Positions 49,999 through 59,900 of a stretch of DNA of 64,000 nt are shown in pieces. The first letter of the stretch is position 1. Every line of letters starts with the position of its first letter. Made by a program: the position numbers and the translations under genes. The DNA is from Acidobacteriota bacterium (lineage in GTDB: Bacteria > Acidobacteriota > Terriglobia > Bryobacterales > Bryobacteraceae). The notes beneath the pieces were generated by a model. That model worked only from the letters and a program-made list of their open reading frames with translations, was not told the origin of the DNA and searched no databases. Location: assembly GCA_016185425.1 (NCBI GenBank), contig JACPNQ010000009.1, forward strand, positions 1-64,000, written 5' to 3'.

Positions 49999-52502
49999 TG
50001 CGGTTTGTGGTGCGGATGGCTGTGGCGGCGGCGCTGGTAAGTTCGGCGTCGTTCGGATACTACCACTTTGTTCACTACAGTTCCGCCCTTGGGCCGTATA
50101 ACGCGATTCCGGAAAAATTCGACCTGTCGGCGCTGCCAAACAACACGGTCACCTATCAGATTTCCGAGAACGGACCGGCCACCTTCGCGGCGACCGATGG
50201 GTTCTCCCTGGTGGTGGGCCAGATCCGGGCAGCGGCGAAGGTATGGAACGACGTGGAGACCTCCGAATTGCGGCTGCGGTTCGGGGGAGTGGCGCCACAG
50301 GGTTCGAGCCAATCGGCGTCGACACCGTCGATCGACGTGGTGTTTGAGGATCTGCCACCGGGCGTCAATGGCTACAGCGGCCGTACCGTGCGGAACGAGG
50401 TGGCGACCAATTCCTCCGGCGCGCTGATACCGATCCAGCGGTCGGTAGTCGTTCTTTCGAACGACATTTCAAACCGGCCGTCGTGGAGTGAACAGTACTT
50501 TTTGACTGCCGTCCACGAGTTTGGGCATTCCCTGGGCCTGCAGCACTCCTTTGTTTCCGGCGCCATGTCGACCGAGATTACGCGGGCGACTACTAAGATC
50601 CGGCCGATTCTGCCGGACGACATGGTGGGTTTGTCGTTACTTTATCCAACACGTTCGTTCAAGGACGGGTTGGGCGCGGTAAGCGGGCGCGTCGTCGCGG
50701 GCACGAGCGATGCCATGGGTTTGGCCAGTGTGGTGGCGGTCTCGCCGGGCGGCGCCGCCATTGGGACGCTTACCCATCCGGACGGGACGTTCCGGATTGA
50801 AGGATTGGCGCCGGGGCAGTATTTCCTGTACGCGCATCCCCTGCCGCCGGCCTTGCTGGCCGAAGCGACGCCGGGAAATGTCGTGCTTCCCGTCGACAAT
50901 TCCAACCGGGCACTGCCGGGCGGCCAGCAGTTCGACACGGTGTTTTACCCGGCCAGCCGCCAGCCGTTTGCGACCGTTGCGGTGACGGCGAATTCGACCG
51001 TCGAGGGCATCAACTTCTCGGTGACCCGGCGCAATTCGCCGACGTCGATCCACTCGGTGCAGACGTATAGCTTTCCCGGCCAGCGGGCCGTCAAGCCGGC
51101 CCATGTATACACGGCGGGCGCGCGAAACCTGGTGGTGATTGCCGGAAATGGACTGGTGCAAGGCGCGCAGCCGGCGTCCGGATTGCAGATCAGCTCGATT
51201 AGCGGCGTAGTCTCGGTTGCGCCTGGCGGAATCCGGCCCTATGCGACGGCGCCCGATTCCTATTTGCAAGCGGAGTTTCAGTTCGGTCAGTTTGCGAGTG
51301 AAGGGCCGGTTCACCTGATCTTCTCGCGAAACAACGACCTGTACGTGCTGCCCTATGGGCTGCGGGTGGCCGAGCGGGCCGCGCCGCAGATTGATTCGAT
51401 CACGCGCGGCGACGGTAACGATGTGACGATCGCCGGCAGCGGGTTGACGGCGTCAACGCGAGTGAGCTTTGACGGCGCCTTTGCGACGTTCCGTTCGTTC
51501 GATGAAATTTCGGGACGTCTGACAGTGACGCCTCCGAACGCCCCCTCCGGCGCCACGATGCACGCCGTCGCCTACAACTCCGATGGGCAGAGCAGCCTGT
51601 TCCTGCAACCGGCGGTGAATTACACGAATGGTGTGGGCGAAGGCTTAATTGCCTCGCTGCCCACGATTTCGACCTCGACGCTGCCGACGGGTACGGAATC
51701 GGTGGTCGAGATAACCGGCGCGAATTTTGCCGAAGGATTCACGTCGTTCGGATTCGGCACGCCGGATATCGATGTGCGTCGCGTGTGGTTCCCTTCCCCA
51801 AGCCGGGCGCTGGCAAACGTCTGGGTATCCCCGAATGCTGCGGCAAATAGCTATACCATCACCGTTCTGAACGGGCTTCGGCTGACGACACAGCCCGGTG
51901 CATTGCAGGTGACTTCGAATAAAGCGCCCTGGATCAGCCTTGTGCCGACGGCCGCGGGCGGACTAGTCGGCGGTACGACAGCCACGATTCAGGTAAACGG
52001 CTTGACAATTTCCGGACTGGCACCATTGACACTGACTGTAAACGACCGGCCGGTGCAGATCCTGGGCGTCGATGGAAACAACGTGAACTTTACCGTACCG
52101 GGCGGATTGACGCCGGGCGTGGCGGTGCTGAAGCTGCAATCCGGAGCCGACACGGCGCTGCCGCTCGCGGTTTCCGTGGTGCAGCCGCAGGCAACGATTT
52201 CTTCCGTGACGGCCGGCTTTGGCGCATTGATCACTCCGGAAAGACCGGCACGTTTTGGCGAGCTGGTGAGCATGTTGGTCGTAGGGCTGCCGGAGAATCT
52301 GGCCCCGGCGGGATCGCAGCCGAAGGTTACGCTGACGATAGCCGGTATTGAACACCGGCTGCTGCTGATCAGTCCTAGCGGCGGGTTCCTGTCGCTGCAG
52401 TTCACCGTGCAATCCCTGGTACCGCAAGGCATTCAGACGATGCAAGTGACTGTGGAAGGCGTGAGTGTTGCGCCGTACTCGCTGCCCGTGCGCGCGTTCT
52501 AG
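49998..52502 (+). CDS. Secreted matrixin-like metalloprotease with Ig/IPT repeats
   Basis: 834 residues from the ATG at 49998. A signal peptide is followed by a metzincin domain with HEFGHSLGLQH starting at His173, giving the three zinc histidines and catalytic Glu; the Met-turn 'SGAMSTEI' follows. Then comes a carboxypeptidase-regulatory-like domain ('GTLTHPDGTFRIEGLAPGQY') and several IPT/TIG-like beta-sandwich repeats to the end, the last one TIGR03437-like. It is likely an extracellular protease. The stop shares CTAG with the convergent propeller gene. Confidence 0.88.
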   Translation: MRFVVRMAVAAALVSSASFGYYHFVHYSSALGPYNAIPEKFDLSALPNNTVTYQISENGPATFAATDGFSLVVGQIRAAAKVWNDVETSELRLRFGGVAPQGSSQSASTPSIDVVFEDLPPGVNGYSGRTVRNEVATNSSGALIPIQRSVVVLSNDISNRPSWSEQYFLTAVHEFGHSLGLQHSFVSGAMSTEITRATTKIRPILPDDMVGLSLLYPTRSFKDGLGAVSGRVVAGTSDAMGLASVVAVSPGGAAIGTLTHPDGTFRIEGLAPGQYFLYAHPLPPALLAEATPGNVVLPVDNSNRALPGGQQFDTVFYPASRQPFATVAVTANSTVEGINFSVTRRNSPTSIHSVQTYSFPGQRAVKPAHVYTAGARNLVVIAGNGLVQGAQPASGLQISSISGVVSVAPGGIRPYATAPDSYLQAEFQFGQFASEGPVHLIFSRNNDLYVLPYGLRVAERAAPQIDSITRGDGNDVTIAGSGLTASTRVSFDGAFATFRSFDEISGRLTVTPPNAPSGATMHAVAYNSDGQSSLFLQPAVNYTNGVGEGLIASLPTISTSTLPTGTESVVEITGANFAEGFTSFGFGTPDIDVRRVWFPSPSRALANVWVSPNAAANSYTITVLNGLRLTTQPGALQVTSNKAPWISLVPTAAGGLVGGTTATIQVNGLTISGLAPLTLTVNDRPVQILGVDGNNVNFTVPGGLTPGVAVLKLQSGADTALPLAVSVVQPQATISSVTAGFGALITPERPARFGELVSMLVVGLPENLAPAGSQPKVTLTIAGIEHRLLLISPSGGFLSLQFTVQSLVPQGIQTMQVTVEGVSVAPYSLPVRAF

Positions 52503-53791
52503 CGGATGAGATAGAGCGTGTTCCTGCCGCGGAGATAGATCTCGCCATCCGCGATGGCGGGCGTGGCAATGAAGAACTCGTCGGGCATCTGGTTTTTGGA
52601 GACGAGCTCGAACTTGTCTCCCATCTTCACAACCAGCACATCGCCTTGTTCGGTGGAGATGTATAGATTGCCGTTGGCGGCAACGGGCGAAGCCTTCAAA
52701 GAATAAGTTCCAGGGAGCCGTTCCTGATAGACGACTTCGCCGGTGGTGGCGTTGACGCTGGTCAGGATCCCGTTGTCGGTGACGAAATAGAGCCGGCCCT
52801 GATGAAGCACAGGGGACGCGCTGTAGGAGTTGCCCTTGGTGTTCTGCCAGAGAATGGCGTCCGTGCCGGTGAGGTCGCCGTCGCGCCCGAGCTTGATAGC
52901 CATGCGATTGGGATCGCGGTGGCCGCTCATGACGATGACGGTGTTGTTGTGGATGACAGGAGCGGGGATGACGTTGGTGCCCAGTCCTGCGCACTGCCAG
53001 ATGAGCTTACCGGTCTGGTAGTCATAGGCTCGGGTCCTGGCGGACGCGGCGACGACGATCTGCTTGCGTCCGCCTACTTCGACAACGGTGGGCGGGGACC
53101 AGGAGCTGACTTCCTCTCGCTCGACTTTCCAGATCTCTTTGCCGGTGCCTTTGTCCAAAGCGAGCAGATACGAGCCGTCTTCCTGGTCAAAGTTTAGGAG
53201 GAGGCGATCGCCATCGAGAACAGTGGGCACACCTTCGCCGAAGCCAAGGCGCATGCGCATTTTGCCGAAGGTCTTGGTCCAGACAATGTTGCCTTTGAGA
53301 TCGAGCGCATAGATGCCGCGGGAGCCGAAGAACGTGTAGAGGAGCTTACCGTCGGTGACCGGGGAGTTGGACGCGAAGCTGCCGTAGCGGAAGTGGTAGC
53401 CCTCATGCGGCGTGGCGGTCAGGAGTGTTTTCTCCCAATTGGATTTGCCGGTTTTGCGGTCAAAGGCGAATACCACGAACTTGTGTTCGACGCCGGAGGC
53501 GAAGCCGCCGCCCGCGCCACCGCCGCCGGAGTTCCCTGCCGTGGCCGCCGCGGGATCCCTGGCGGGGACGGCGGTGGTGACAAATATCTGGTCGCCCCAG
53601 ATGACGGGGGAGCTATGGCCGCGGCCTGGGATGTGGACTTTCCAGGCGATGTTTTTGGTGTCGCTCCAGACGGTTGGGGCGGATCCGCGAGCGACGCCGG
53701 TTTCGGCGGGTCCGCGCCATTTAGGCCAGGCGGCGGGGTCAGTGGCGGCCATCAACGTGGGGGCGAAGAGGAAGAGGGAGCGGCGCGTCAT
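52499..53791 (-). CDS. Secreted PQQ-type beta-propeller protein (BamB-like)
   Basis: 430 residues, with an N-terminal signal ('MTRRSLFLFAPTLMAATDPA', Tat-like TRRS). Repeats such as 'VFAFDRKTGKSNWEKTLL' and 'LLALDKGTGKEIWKVEREE' form PQQ_2 blades. A short Gly-rich insert is present near residue 80-95. No PQQ-dehydrogenase catalytic residues are obvious. It is coupled to the M14-like gene by a 4-nt overlap and ends on the shared CTAG. Confidence 0.87.
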   Translation of the reverse strand: MTRRSLFLFAPTLMAATDPAAWPKWRGPAETGVARGSAPTVWSDTKNIAWKVHIPGRGHSSPVIWGDQIFVTTAVPARDPAAATAGNSGGGGAGGGFASGVEHKFVVFAFDRKTGKSNWEKTLLTATPHEGYHFRYGSFASNSPVTDGKLLYTFFGSRGIYALDLKGNIVWTKTFGKMRMRLGFGEGVPTVLDGDRLLLNFDQEDGSYLLALDKGTGKEIWKVEREEVSSWSPPTVVEVGGRKQIVVAASARTRAYDYQTGKLIWQCAGLGTNVIPAPVIHNNTVIVMSGHRDPNRMAIKLGRDGDLTGTDAILWQNTKGNSYSASPVLHQGRLYFVTDNGILTSVNATTGEVVYQERLPGTYSLKASPVAANGNLYISTEQGDVLVVKMGDKFELVSKNQMPDEFFIATPAIADGEIYLRGRNTLYLIR

Positions 53792-54975
53792 TTTCGCAGT
53801 GTAGCAGCGATGGTGTCAGCCAGTTCGCGGCCAAAGCGCAGGCGATCCGCGATGAGCGGTTTGCGGCCGTATTTCGGCTGCGCGGAGACGCGCTGTTCCA
53901 TGAGGAACCCGGGGATGCCGAAGTCCTTATAGAGGCCCTGGATGACGTTCATGCGGCCGTTCATGCCGGCGGTGGTGGAGGAATCGGAGAAGAAAAGCTT
54001 ACGCGTGGGAGCGAATGATGTTTGGGTTTCCAGAAGCGCGAAGAATCGTTCGGCGAGGGCCGTGTACTTCCCTTCTCCGCCGTTTGCGGGCGGACCTTCG
54101 AGATACTCGGCTGTTTCGGTGTTGTGGAGACTGAACAGGAGGTCGATGGTGTGGCCGGACGCAAGCCACGCTTTGATGGCGGCGCGCTGAGCCGTGATTT
54201 CGGGCATCTTCTCCACGCCGTTGACGTCCCAGTTGCGATTGAGATCGTAGCCGAACTTGTTGAAACGGACGCCGCCGCGGGATACGCCGTCGGGATCGGG
54301 GAGCGGAAAGATTTTCCAGGTGATTGCCTGGCGGAGCGGCACGCCTTCGGCGGAGATGAGGTGACGAACGAGGCCCTCGCCCACCCAGGAGCTGCCGGTT
54401 TCCCAACTGTGCTGGCGGAAAAACAGCCACACCGTTTTGGGTCCGTTGCCGATGGTCCAGAGGGGGATCCGGCGCTTTTCGACCGAGTACCCGGCAGTGG
54501 TTTCGACGATTTGCGAGCCGGCGAATTTGCGGAGCGCGGCGAGGTGCACGCTGGTGTAAGGCGGGACATGGGCGATCCAGAAGCGTCCGGTCTTTGGGGT
54601 GATTCTCAACGTCATGCGCGGTTCGGCGGCGTCGTACTCGAACGCTTCGACATGGTTCCAGGTTTTGTTGTCGAAGCTAATGACAGGAGGAGTGTCGGCC
54701 GTAACGGCGCCGCGATTGGGCTTGTAGTTGTATTCACCGGGAAGGCTGACGAGGTCAATGACGAGGCTTTGATTGGCCGGGGCCTCAACCTGGAAGTAAT
54801 ACCAGTTTGCCTGGCGGTTGCGGCGGTCCTGGTCGGACTCGCCGGCGAGATGCGCACGGTAATGAGCGGCGTCGACTCGCTCCACACGGCCAAGGTTGCC
54901 GCCTTCGAAACGCCACGTGATTTTGATTTCGGCAAACGCGGCGATGGATAAAAGAAAAGCTGTTGCGTAGCGCAT
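53788..54975 (-). CDS. M14-type zinc carboxypeptidase-like secreted protein
   Basis: 395 residues with a signal peptide (residues 1-15). After an N-terminal beta-domain (typical of cytosolic/AGBL-like M14 members) comes 'WLFFRQHSWETGSSWVGEGL', whose HxxE supplies two zinc ligands, then 'GYDLNRNWD' and 'LLFSLHNTETAEYLEG' (third ligand His). A Glu in 'GFLMEQRVS' is the candidate catalytic base. The layout fits peptidase family M14. It overlaps the downstream propeller gene by 4 nt. Confidence 0.8.
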   Translation of the reverse strand: MRYATAFLLSIAAFAEIKITWRFEGGNLGRVERVDAAHYRAHLAGESDQDRRNRQANWYYFQVEAPANQSLVIDLVSLPGEYNYKPNRGAVTADTPPVISFDNKTWNHVEAFEYDAAEPRMTLRITPKTGRFWIAHVPPYTSVHLAALRKFAGSQIVETTAGYSVEKRRIPLWTIGNGPKTVWLFFRQHSWETGSSWVGEGLVRHLISAEGVPLRQAITWKIFPLPDPDGVSRGGVRFNKFGYDLNRNWDVNGVEKMPEITAQRAAIKAWLASGHTIDLLFSLHNTETAEYLEGPPANGGEGKYTALAERFFALLETQTSFAPTRKLFFSDSSTTAGMNGRMNVIQGLYKDFGIPGFLMEQRVSAQPKYGRKPLIADRLRFGRELADTIAATLRK

Positions 54976-55021
54976 GAGTTGTTAGATATATAGTTTGCAC
55001 AGTAGACGACTGGAGGCGTAC

Positions 55022-55450
55022 CTGATACGAGATCGATTTATTGGCGTATGGCGCCTGGTGAGCTGTGAGCGGACGCGCGAGGACGGAACGGTAGATTTCC
55101 CCTACGGCGAAGATCCTGTGGGGCGGATCACGTATGATGCCGCGGGGAGGATGTCGGCGCAGTTGATGGCGCGGGGCCGGCGGACCACTGTGGGGCCGGG
55201 GATGAACATGGCGACGGCCGGCGCGGAGGAGATTCGCGACGCGGTGAAGGGGTACGCGGCGTACTTCGGCACCTTCGATGTGGACGAGCTGGCGGAGATG
55301 GTGATCCACCACGTGGAGGCGGCCCTGGTGCCGAGCTGGGTGGGCACGGATCTGCGGCGGAAGTACCGGTTTTTCGACGGCCGGATGGCGCTGATCGCGG
55401 CGCTGCCGGGAATGGTGGCCGAACTGGTGTGGGAGCGCGACCCGGATTGA
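55022..55450 (+). CDS. Lipocalin-like domain protein, non-AUG start
   Basis: About 142 residues. 'IRDRFIGVWRLVSCERTRED' and 'GRITYDAAGRMSAQLMARGR' are typical of Lipocalin_5-like proteins, which form small beta-barrels. No ATG precedes the domain. A CTG at 55022 is preceded by GGAGG with 5 nt spacing; the only other option in frame is a TTG at 54995 without such a site. The function is unknown. It is divergent from the M14-like gene. Confidence 0.75.
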   Translation: MIRDRFIGVWRLVSCERTREDGTVDFPYGEDPVGRITYDAAGRMSAQLMARGRRTTVGPGMNMATAGAEEIRDAVKGYAAYFGTFDVDELAEMVIHHVEAALVPSWVGTDLRRKYRFFDGRMALIAALPGMVAELVWERDPD

Positions 55451-55509
55451 ATCAGTTAACAACTGCATATCTGGTACGGGCGCTGGAAAGAGAATAATCT
55501 GGAGGTCGC

Positions 55510-56427
55510 ATGTACAACGACAATGAGCAAGATCCGGTAAATGAGCTCGTCCATTTGTATGTGGATGGAGCGTTTGACAGGCGCGAGTTGATCTCTCGTG
55601 TGACGAAGTTATTCGGCAGCGCGGCGGCTGCGACGGTGGCGTTAGGGAGCTACTCCGAGGTGTTGGCGCAGACGCCAAGCGCCTGTCCCGCCAACATCAA
55701 AGTGCCGCTCGATGCGCCCGATATTGTGGCGAAGGACGTGGAGTTCACGGCGAACGGCGTGCGGATCTTCGCGCACTTCGCCTATCCGAAGGGCGTGGAT
55801 GGGAAGATTCCCGGGGTGATCGTGATACACGAGAATCGCGGACTGGTGGATCACATCAAGGATGTCTGCCGGCGCGCGGCGCGGGCGGGTTTCGCGGCGA
55901 TTGCGCCCGATCTGCTCTCGCGGCAGGGCGGCGTGCAGCAGTTCCCGGACGCGCAGCAACAGACGGCGGCTTATGGGCGGACAAATCCGCTGGAGCGGCG
56001 GTTGGATTTGATCGGTGCGCTAGATTACCTGAAGTTCACGCCGTTCGTGCATCATGACCGGATTGGCGTGGTAGGCTTCTGTGCGGGTGGCGGCAACGTA
56101 TGGGACCTGGTGGTGAACCTGCCGGAGCTCGCGGCGGCCGTGCCATTTTACGGATCGCCTGTGCCAGCGGTCGAAGACGTTCAAAATATTCAGACGCCCG
56201 TGCTGATGATCTATGCCGAGCGGGACCGGGCTTTGACGGGGCGAGTGGCGCCGGTAATGACCGAGCTGCTTGCGCGGCAGAAGGTGTTCGGCTTCCGTGT
56301 GTATGAAGGCGTCGGACACGCATTCCACAACGATACCGGCGCCGCATACGATGCGACGGCCGCCTGCGCGGCGTGGGCGGAGACAATCACTTATTTCAAT
56401 AAGTGGCTGCGGGTGCCGCACACGTAG
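55510..56427 (+). CDS. Dienelactone hydrolase family protein
   Basis: 305 residues of an alpha/beta hydrolase. The nucleophile Cys191 is in 'VVGFCAGGGNVWD' and His270 in 'GVGHAFHNDTG'. An N-terminal extension of about 65 residues ('LISRVTKLFGSAAAATVALG') is a Tat-like or hydrophobic leader, common in this subgroup. These enzymes cleave dienelactones or related esters in aromatic degradation; here the substrate is unknown. TGGAGG lies 5 nt before the ATG. The stop is 3 nt from the convergent SRPBCC gene. Confidence 0.92.
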   Translation: MYNDNEQDPVNELVHLYVDGAFDRRELISRVTKLFGSAAAATVALGSYSEVLAQTPSACPANIKVPLDAPDIVAKDVEFTANGVRIFAHFAYPKGVDGKIPGVIVIHENRGLVDHIKDVCRRAARAGFAAIAPDLLSRQGGVQQFPDAQQQTAAYGRTNPLERRLDLIGALDYLKFTPFVHHDRIGVVGFCAGGGNVWDLVVNLPELAAAVPFYGSPVPAVEDVQNIQTPVLMIYAERDRALTGRVAPVMTELLARQKVFGFRVYEGVGHAFHNDTGAAYDATAACAAWAETITYFNKWLRVPHT

Positions 56428-56430
56428 GAC

Positions 56431-56964
56431 TTACTTCTTTTCAGCGAGCGCCTTCATCTGCGTCAGACCTTTTTCAAAGTCTGGGCCAATGGCTTTGTCC
56501 ATACCGCCCATGAAGAGGCAGAAGGCTTTCGATATGAAGTTGCTCTCTCCGCTCATCGTCCATTCCACCTTCGAACCAGCGCCCGCCGGCATGACGGTGA
56601 AATCCGTGATGGAGTTAGAGGCGAAGGGCTTGAGGAACTCGAGCTTGATCTTGACGAGCTGTGGCGGCTGGCTTTCGATGATCGTCATGCGGCCTTCCCC
56701 CACCTGGTCGTTGCCTATCCAGTAGTAGCTCGCGCCTTGGCCCGAGCCGGGGCCGGAGAACGTGGTTTTCATGTTGGGGTCGATTTTAGCCCAGGGCGAC
56801 CAGCCATCCCATTTGTGGAAGTCGTTGATGATGGCATGGACATCGGCCGGCGGCGCCGCGATTTCGGCGCTCCTGCTGACGGTGTATTTATCGGGCTGCA
56901 TAGCGATGACGCCACCGAGTATGGCGAGGGCGGCGGCCAGAAACAAAACGATCTTCTTGAGCAT
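56431..56964 (-). CDS. SRPBCC-family protein with N-terminal anchor
   Basis: 177 residues: a signal or anchor helix ('VLFLAAALAILGGVIAM') and a polyketide-cyclase/START-type domain ('AEIAAPPADVHAIINDFHKW', 'MSGESNFISKAFCLFMGG'). It probably binds a hydrophobic ligand at the membrane. It is directly downstream of the TonB receptor gene (15 nt) on the same strand. Confidence 0.88.
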   Translation of the reverse strand: MLKKIVLFLAAALAILGGVIAMQPDKYTVSRSAEIAAPPADVHAIINDFHKWDGWSPWAKIDPNMKTTFSGPGSGQGASYYWIGNDQVGEGRMTIIESQPPQLVKIKLEFLKPFASNSITDFTVMPAGAGSKVEWTMSGESNFISKAFCLFMGGMDKAIGPDFEKGLTQMKALAEKK

Positions 56965-56979
56965 GGGCGGGTCTCCGAA

Positions 56980-59900
56980 TCAAAAATAGAGTTTCAGCCC
57001 GAGTTGCATTACGCGGGCTGGCGCGGTGTTTGAGATTACTCCAGCCAGCGCATTGCCGATGCTGGAGTTAGGCGAATTGAAATTGGCGCGGTTAAATGCG
57101 TTGAACATCTCCCAGCGGAATTGCACGCGGCGCGCTTCACCGAATGGGAACTCGCGCTGGACGCCGAAATCGGTATTGATACTGCCAGGCCCCATTAAGA
57201 TACCGCGGCCGGAGTTGCCGTAGGTAAACTGTCCGGGGCTGACGAAGGCGGTGAGGTCGAACCAGCGATCGATTGTTCGCTCGGAGAGCGGGAGATTGCC
57301 GTTCCTGATGCGGTTGGGGCGGTCGCCTCCGCCGCCCGCGGAATTGGACACTCCCGCCGCGGACGTAGCAGTGAACTTTTCGCCCGTGGCCATCGTCCAG
57401 ATGCCTGTAATGTTCCAATTGCCGGCGACATGGCTGAGTGGACCGCTCGTGAGAAACCGGCGGCCTTTGCCGAACGGAATCTCCCAATTGTGATTGACGA
57501 CGGCGATATGATTCTTATCCTCCGGCATCGGGCCCCACTCACAGCGCGTGCAGCGGCTATCCTGCGGCGCGCCATTGCCGCCGCCGTTGATGTTGGTGCC
57601 GTTGGCCATGTACTTCGAGTAGGTATATGCCAATGAGGCGGTAAACCCCTTGCTGTAGCGCTTCTCGATCCGTGCTTGCAGGGAATGATACTTGGCCGCT
57701 CCGTAATTGGTCCGGTAGGTGAGGTTGACTATATTGGGATTTACGGTGAAGAACGGACGGCGAGGGTTCTGAGCCCCGGCACCTGGTACCGACTGGTTGA
57801 TGTTCACGTTCGACACGAGGCCAATCGTGCGTGTTCCGACATAGGAGACGTCGAGTAGCATCTGAGGCAGAATCTCCCGCTGAACGCCGAAACTCCACTG
57901 CATTACTTTCGTCGATTGGAGGTTGTAATCCCAAACGTTCGGGCTGCCGGAGGAGAGTTGCACGCTATCGGAGGGATCGAGCGCGACGGCGGGCGGGATC
58001 CCGTCCGAGAGCCGGCGCGGCGGCGCCGCGTTCTGGTCGGTGGCGATGACTTGCGAGAAGAAGAACGGCAGGTTCTTGTATAACTGGCCGCCTCCTTGCC
58101 CCGCCTCCACGTAGGACATGCCGAAGCCGGTGCGCAGGACCGTCCTGCGATCCTTGGTCAGCATGTAGGTAATTCCCATTCGCGGAGCCAGGTTATTCAG
58201 ATCCAGGTTGCGCAGCCTGCGCTGCACGCCGCTGCCTTTGGCGATTTCGAGCTGCGCGGTATCGAGGTTGAAGTTCGACCAGCGGTTGTAGACTTCATAT
58301 GGCGGCGCCTGAATATCGTACCGGAGGCCCGCGTTGAAGGTCAGCCGGCTATTGACGCGCCATGTATCGTCGACAAACGCTCCCATATTCCAGAACCGCA
58401 TACCGAAAGTACCTACGAGAATGTTGCGGTTAATAGCGCTGGTGGCGCCGAGGGCGAAGTCGGAGAGCGCCGTTGCGGAAGTTGTCGACCCGATCTGGCG
58501 TGTGAACTGGCCATTAAAGCTGAAATCGCCGCGCGTTGGAAATGCGGAGAATCCGTTGAATCGATGACGGACATAAACGCCGCCCGCTTTTAGCGTGTGA
58601 TTCCCCCGCGTCCAGGTCATTACATTTTCATACTGGAAGGAGGTTGTGCGGCTGACTTCCGGATAAGTGGAGTTATCGCCAAGCCCGGAGAACCCGGTAA
58701 CCGAAAGGGAGGGCAATCCGCCTGATTTGTCGTTTACGTTGACGCCGGGAATGCCGATTGCCGATGCCGTCGAGAAGGGGTTGCCGAGCGGCTCGATGTT
58801 CTGATTCCAGCGGACAACGCCGAGCCTGGTTTCATTGATAAGAAAGGGAGTGAAGACTTTGACGTAATTGAATGTCGCCGATTGATTGCGCAGAGGCGTG
58901 TCAGTGGCGGTGTAAGTGCCGTCGGCGGCTAAGAATGGGTTCTTGTCCACAGTGGCTCCGGGGCGCACAGGAATGAATCCGGGAATGACAAGGCTGGTGT
59001 TGTCCCAGGAGTATTTGAAGAAGAGGCGGTCCGCGGAGCCGATGTTCTGGTCCAGCTTGACGTCAAACTGGCCGGTGGATTGGGTCTGCGTGGGATTGTA
59101 AGCGAAATTGCGATTGGCGGCGGACGAAGTTGGATCGGGCAGAAGCGAGATCACTTTAACCGCGGCCGGATCGAGGCGAGTCCGCGGAATCAGGTTGGCG
59201 GCGAACGGCGTGCGCAGCCCGCCCGACAGTGTGTATGGATCGAAAATCTGCGTGCCGAGAGCCGCGAAGTTGCCGGTGGCCGCCATATCCCGCTGGGCGA
59301 GAGTAGCGATGGTGGAGATACTCGAACGGGGTTGCGCGACGCGGATGCCCTGATAATCGGCGAAGAAGAAGGTTCGATCCTTGCGGATGGGGCCGCCGGC
59401 GGTGCCTCCGAATTCATTACGCCGGAAGGCGGGTTTGGCGACGCCCAGCCGGTTGTTGAAAAACGTGTTCGCGTCGAGCGCGGAATTGCGCAGGAATTCG
59501 TAGGCGCTGGCACGAAAGCGGTTTGTACCGGAACGCGTCTGCACAATGGTTACGGCGCCGGCCGCAATCCCGTATTCGGCTGAATAATTGGATGTGAGGA
59601 CGCGCATCTCCTGAATGGAGTCAACGGTCGGGACCATGATTAGCGTGCTCAGCCAAAGGTTCCGGTTCACCATGCCATCAATGAAATAGGAATTGTTCTG
59701 CGGACTGGAACCGTTAACCGAGATGTTCACATCCCCGCGCATCGCGTAGGGAGACGTTGTCAAATTGCCCGCCGAGCCGGCGTAAGCGCCCGGACCCAGC
59801 AGCACGAGCGATGTAAACGTCCGGCTCTTCAGCGGCATCTCGATCATCTGCTCGTTGGTGACGAGCGACGAGACCATCGCCGTTTGCGATTGCAGCAGCG

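Noticed and set aside
51963-52994. 343-residue Arg/His-rich minus-strand frame spanning the protease 3' end
   Set aside because: It crosses the shared stop of two supported genes and overlaps the propeller gene in a different frame.
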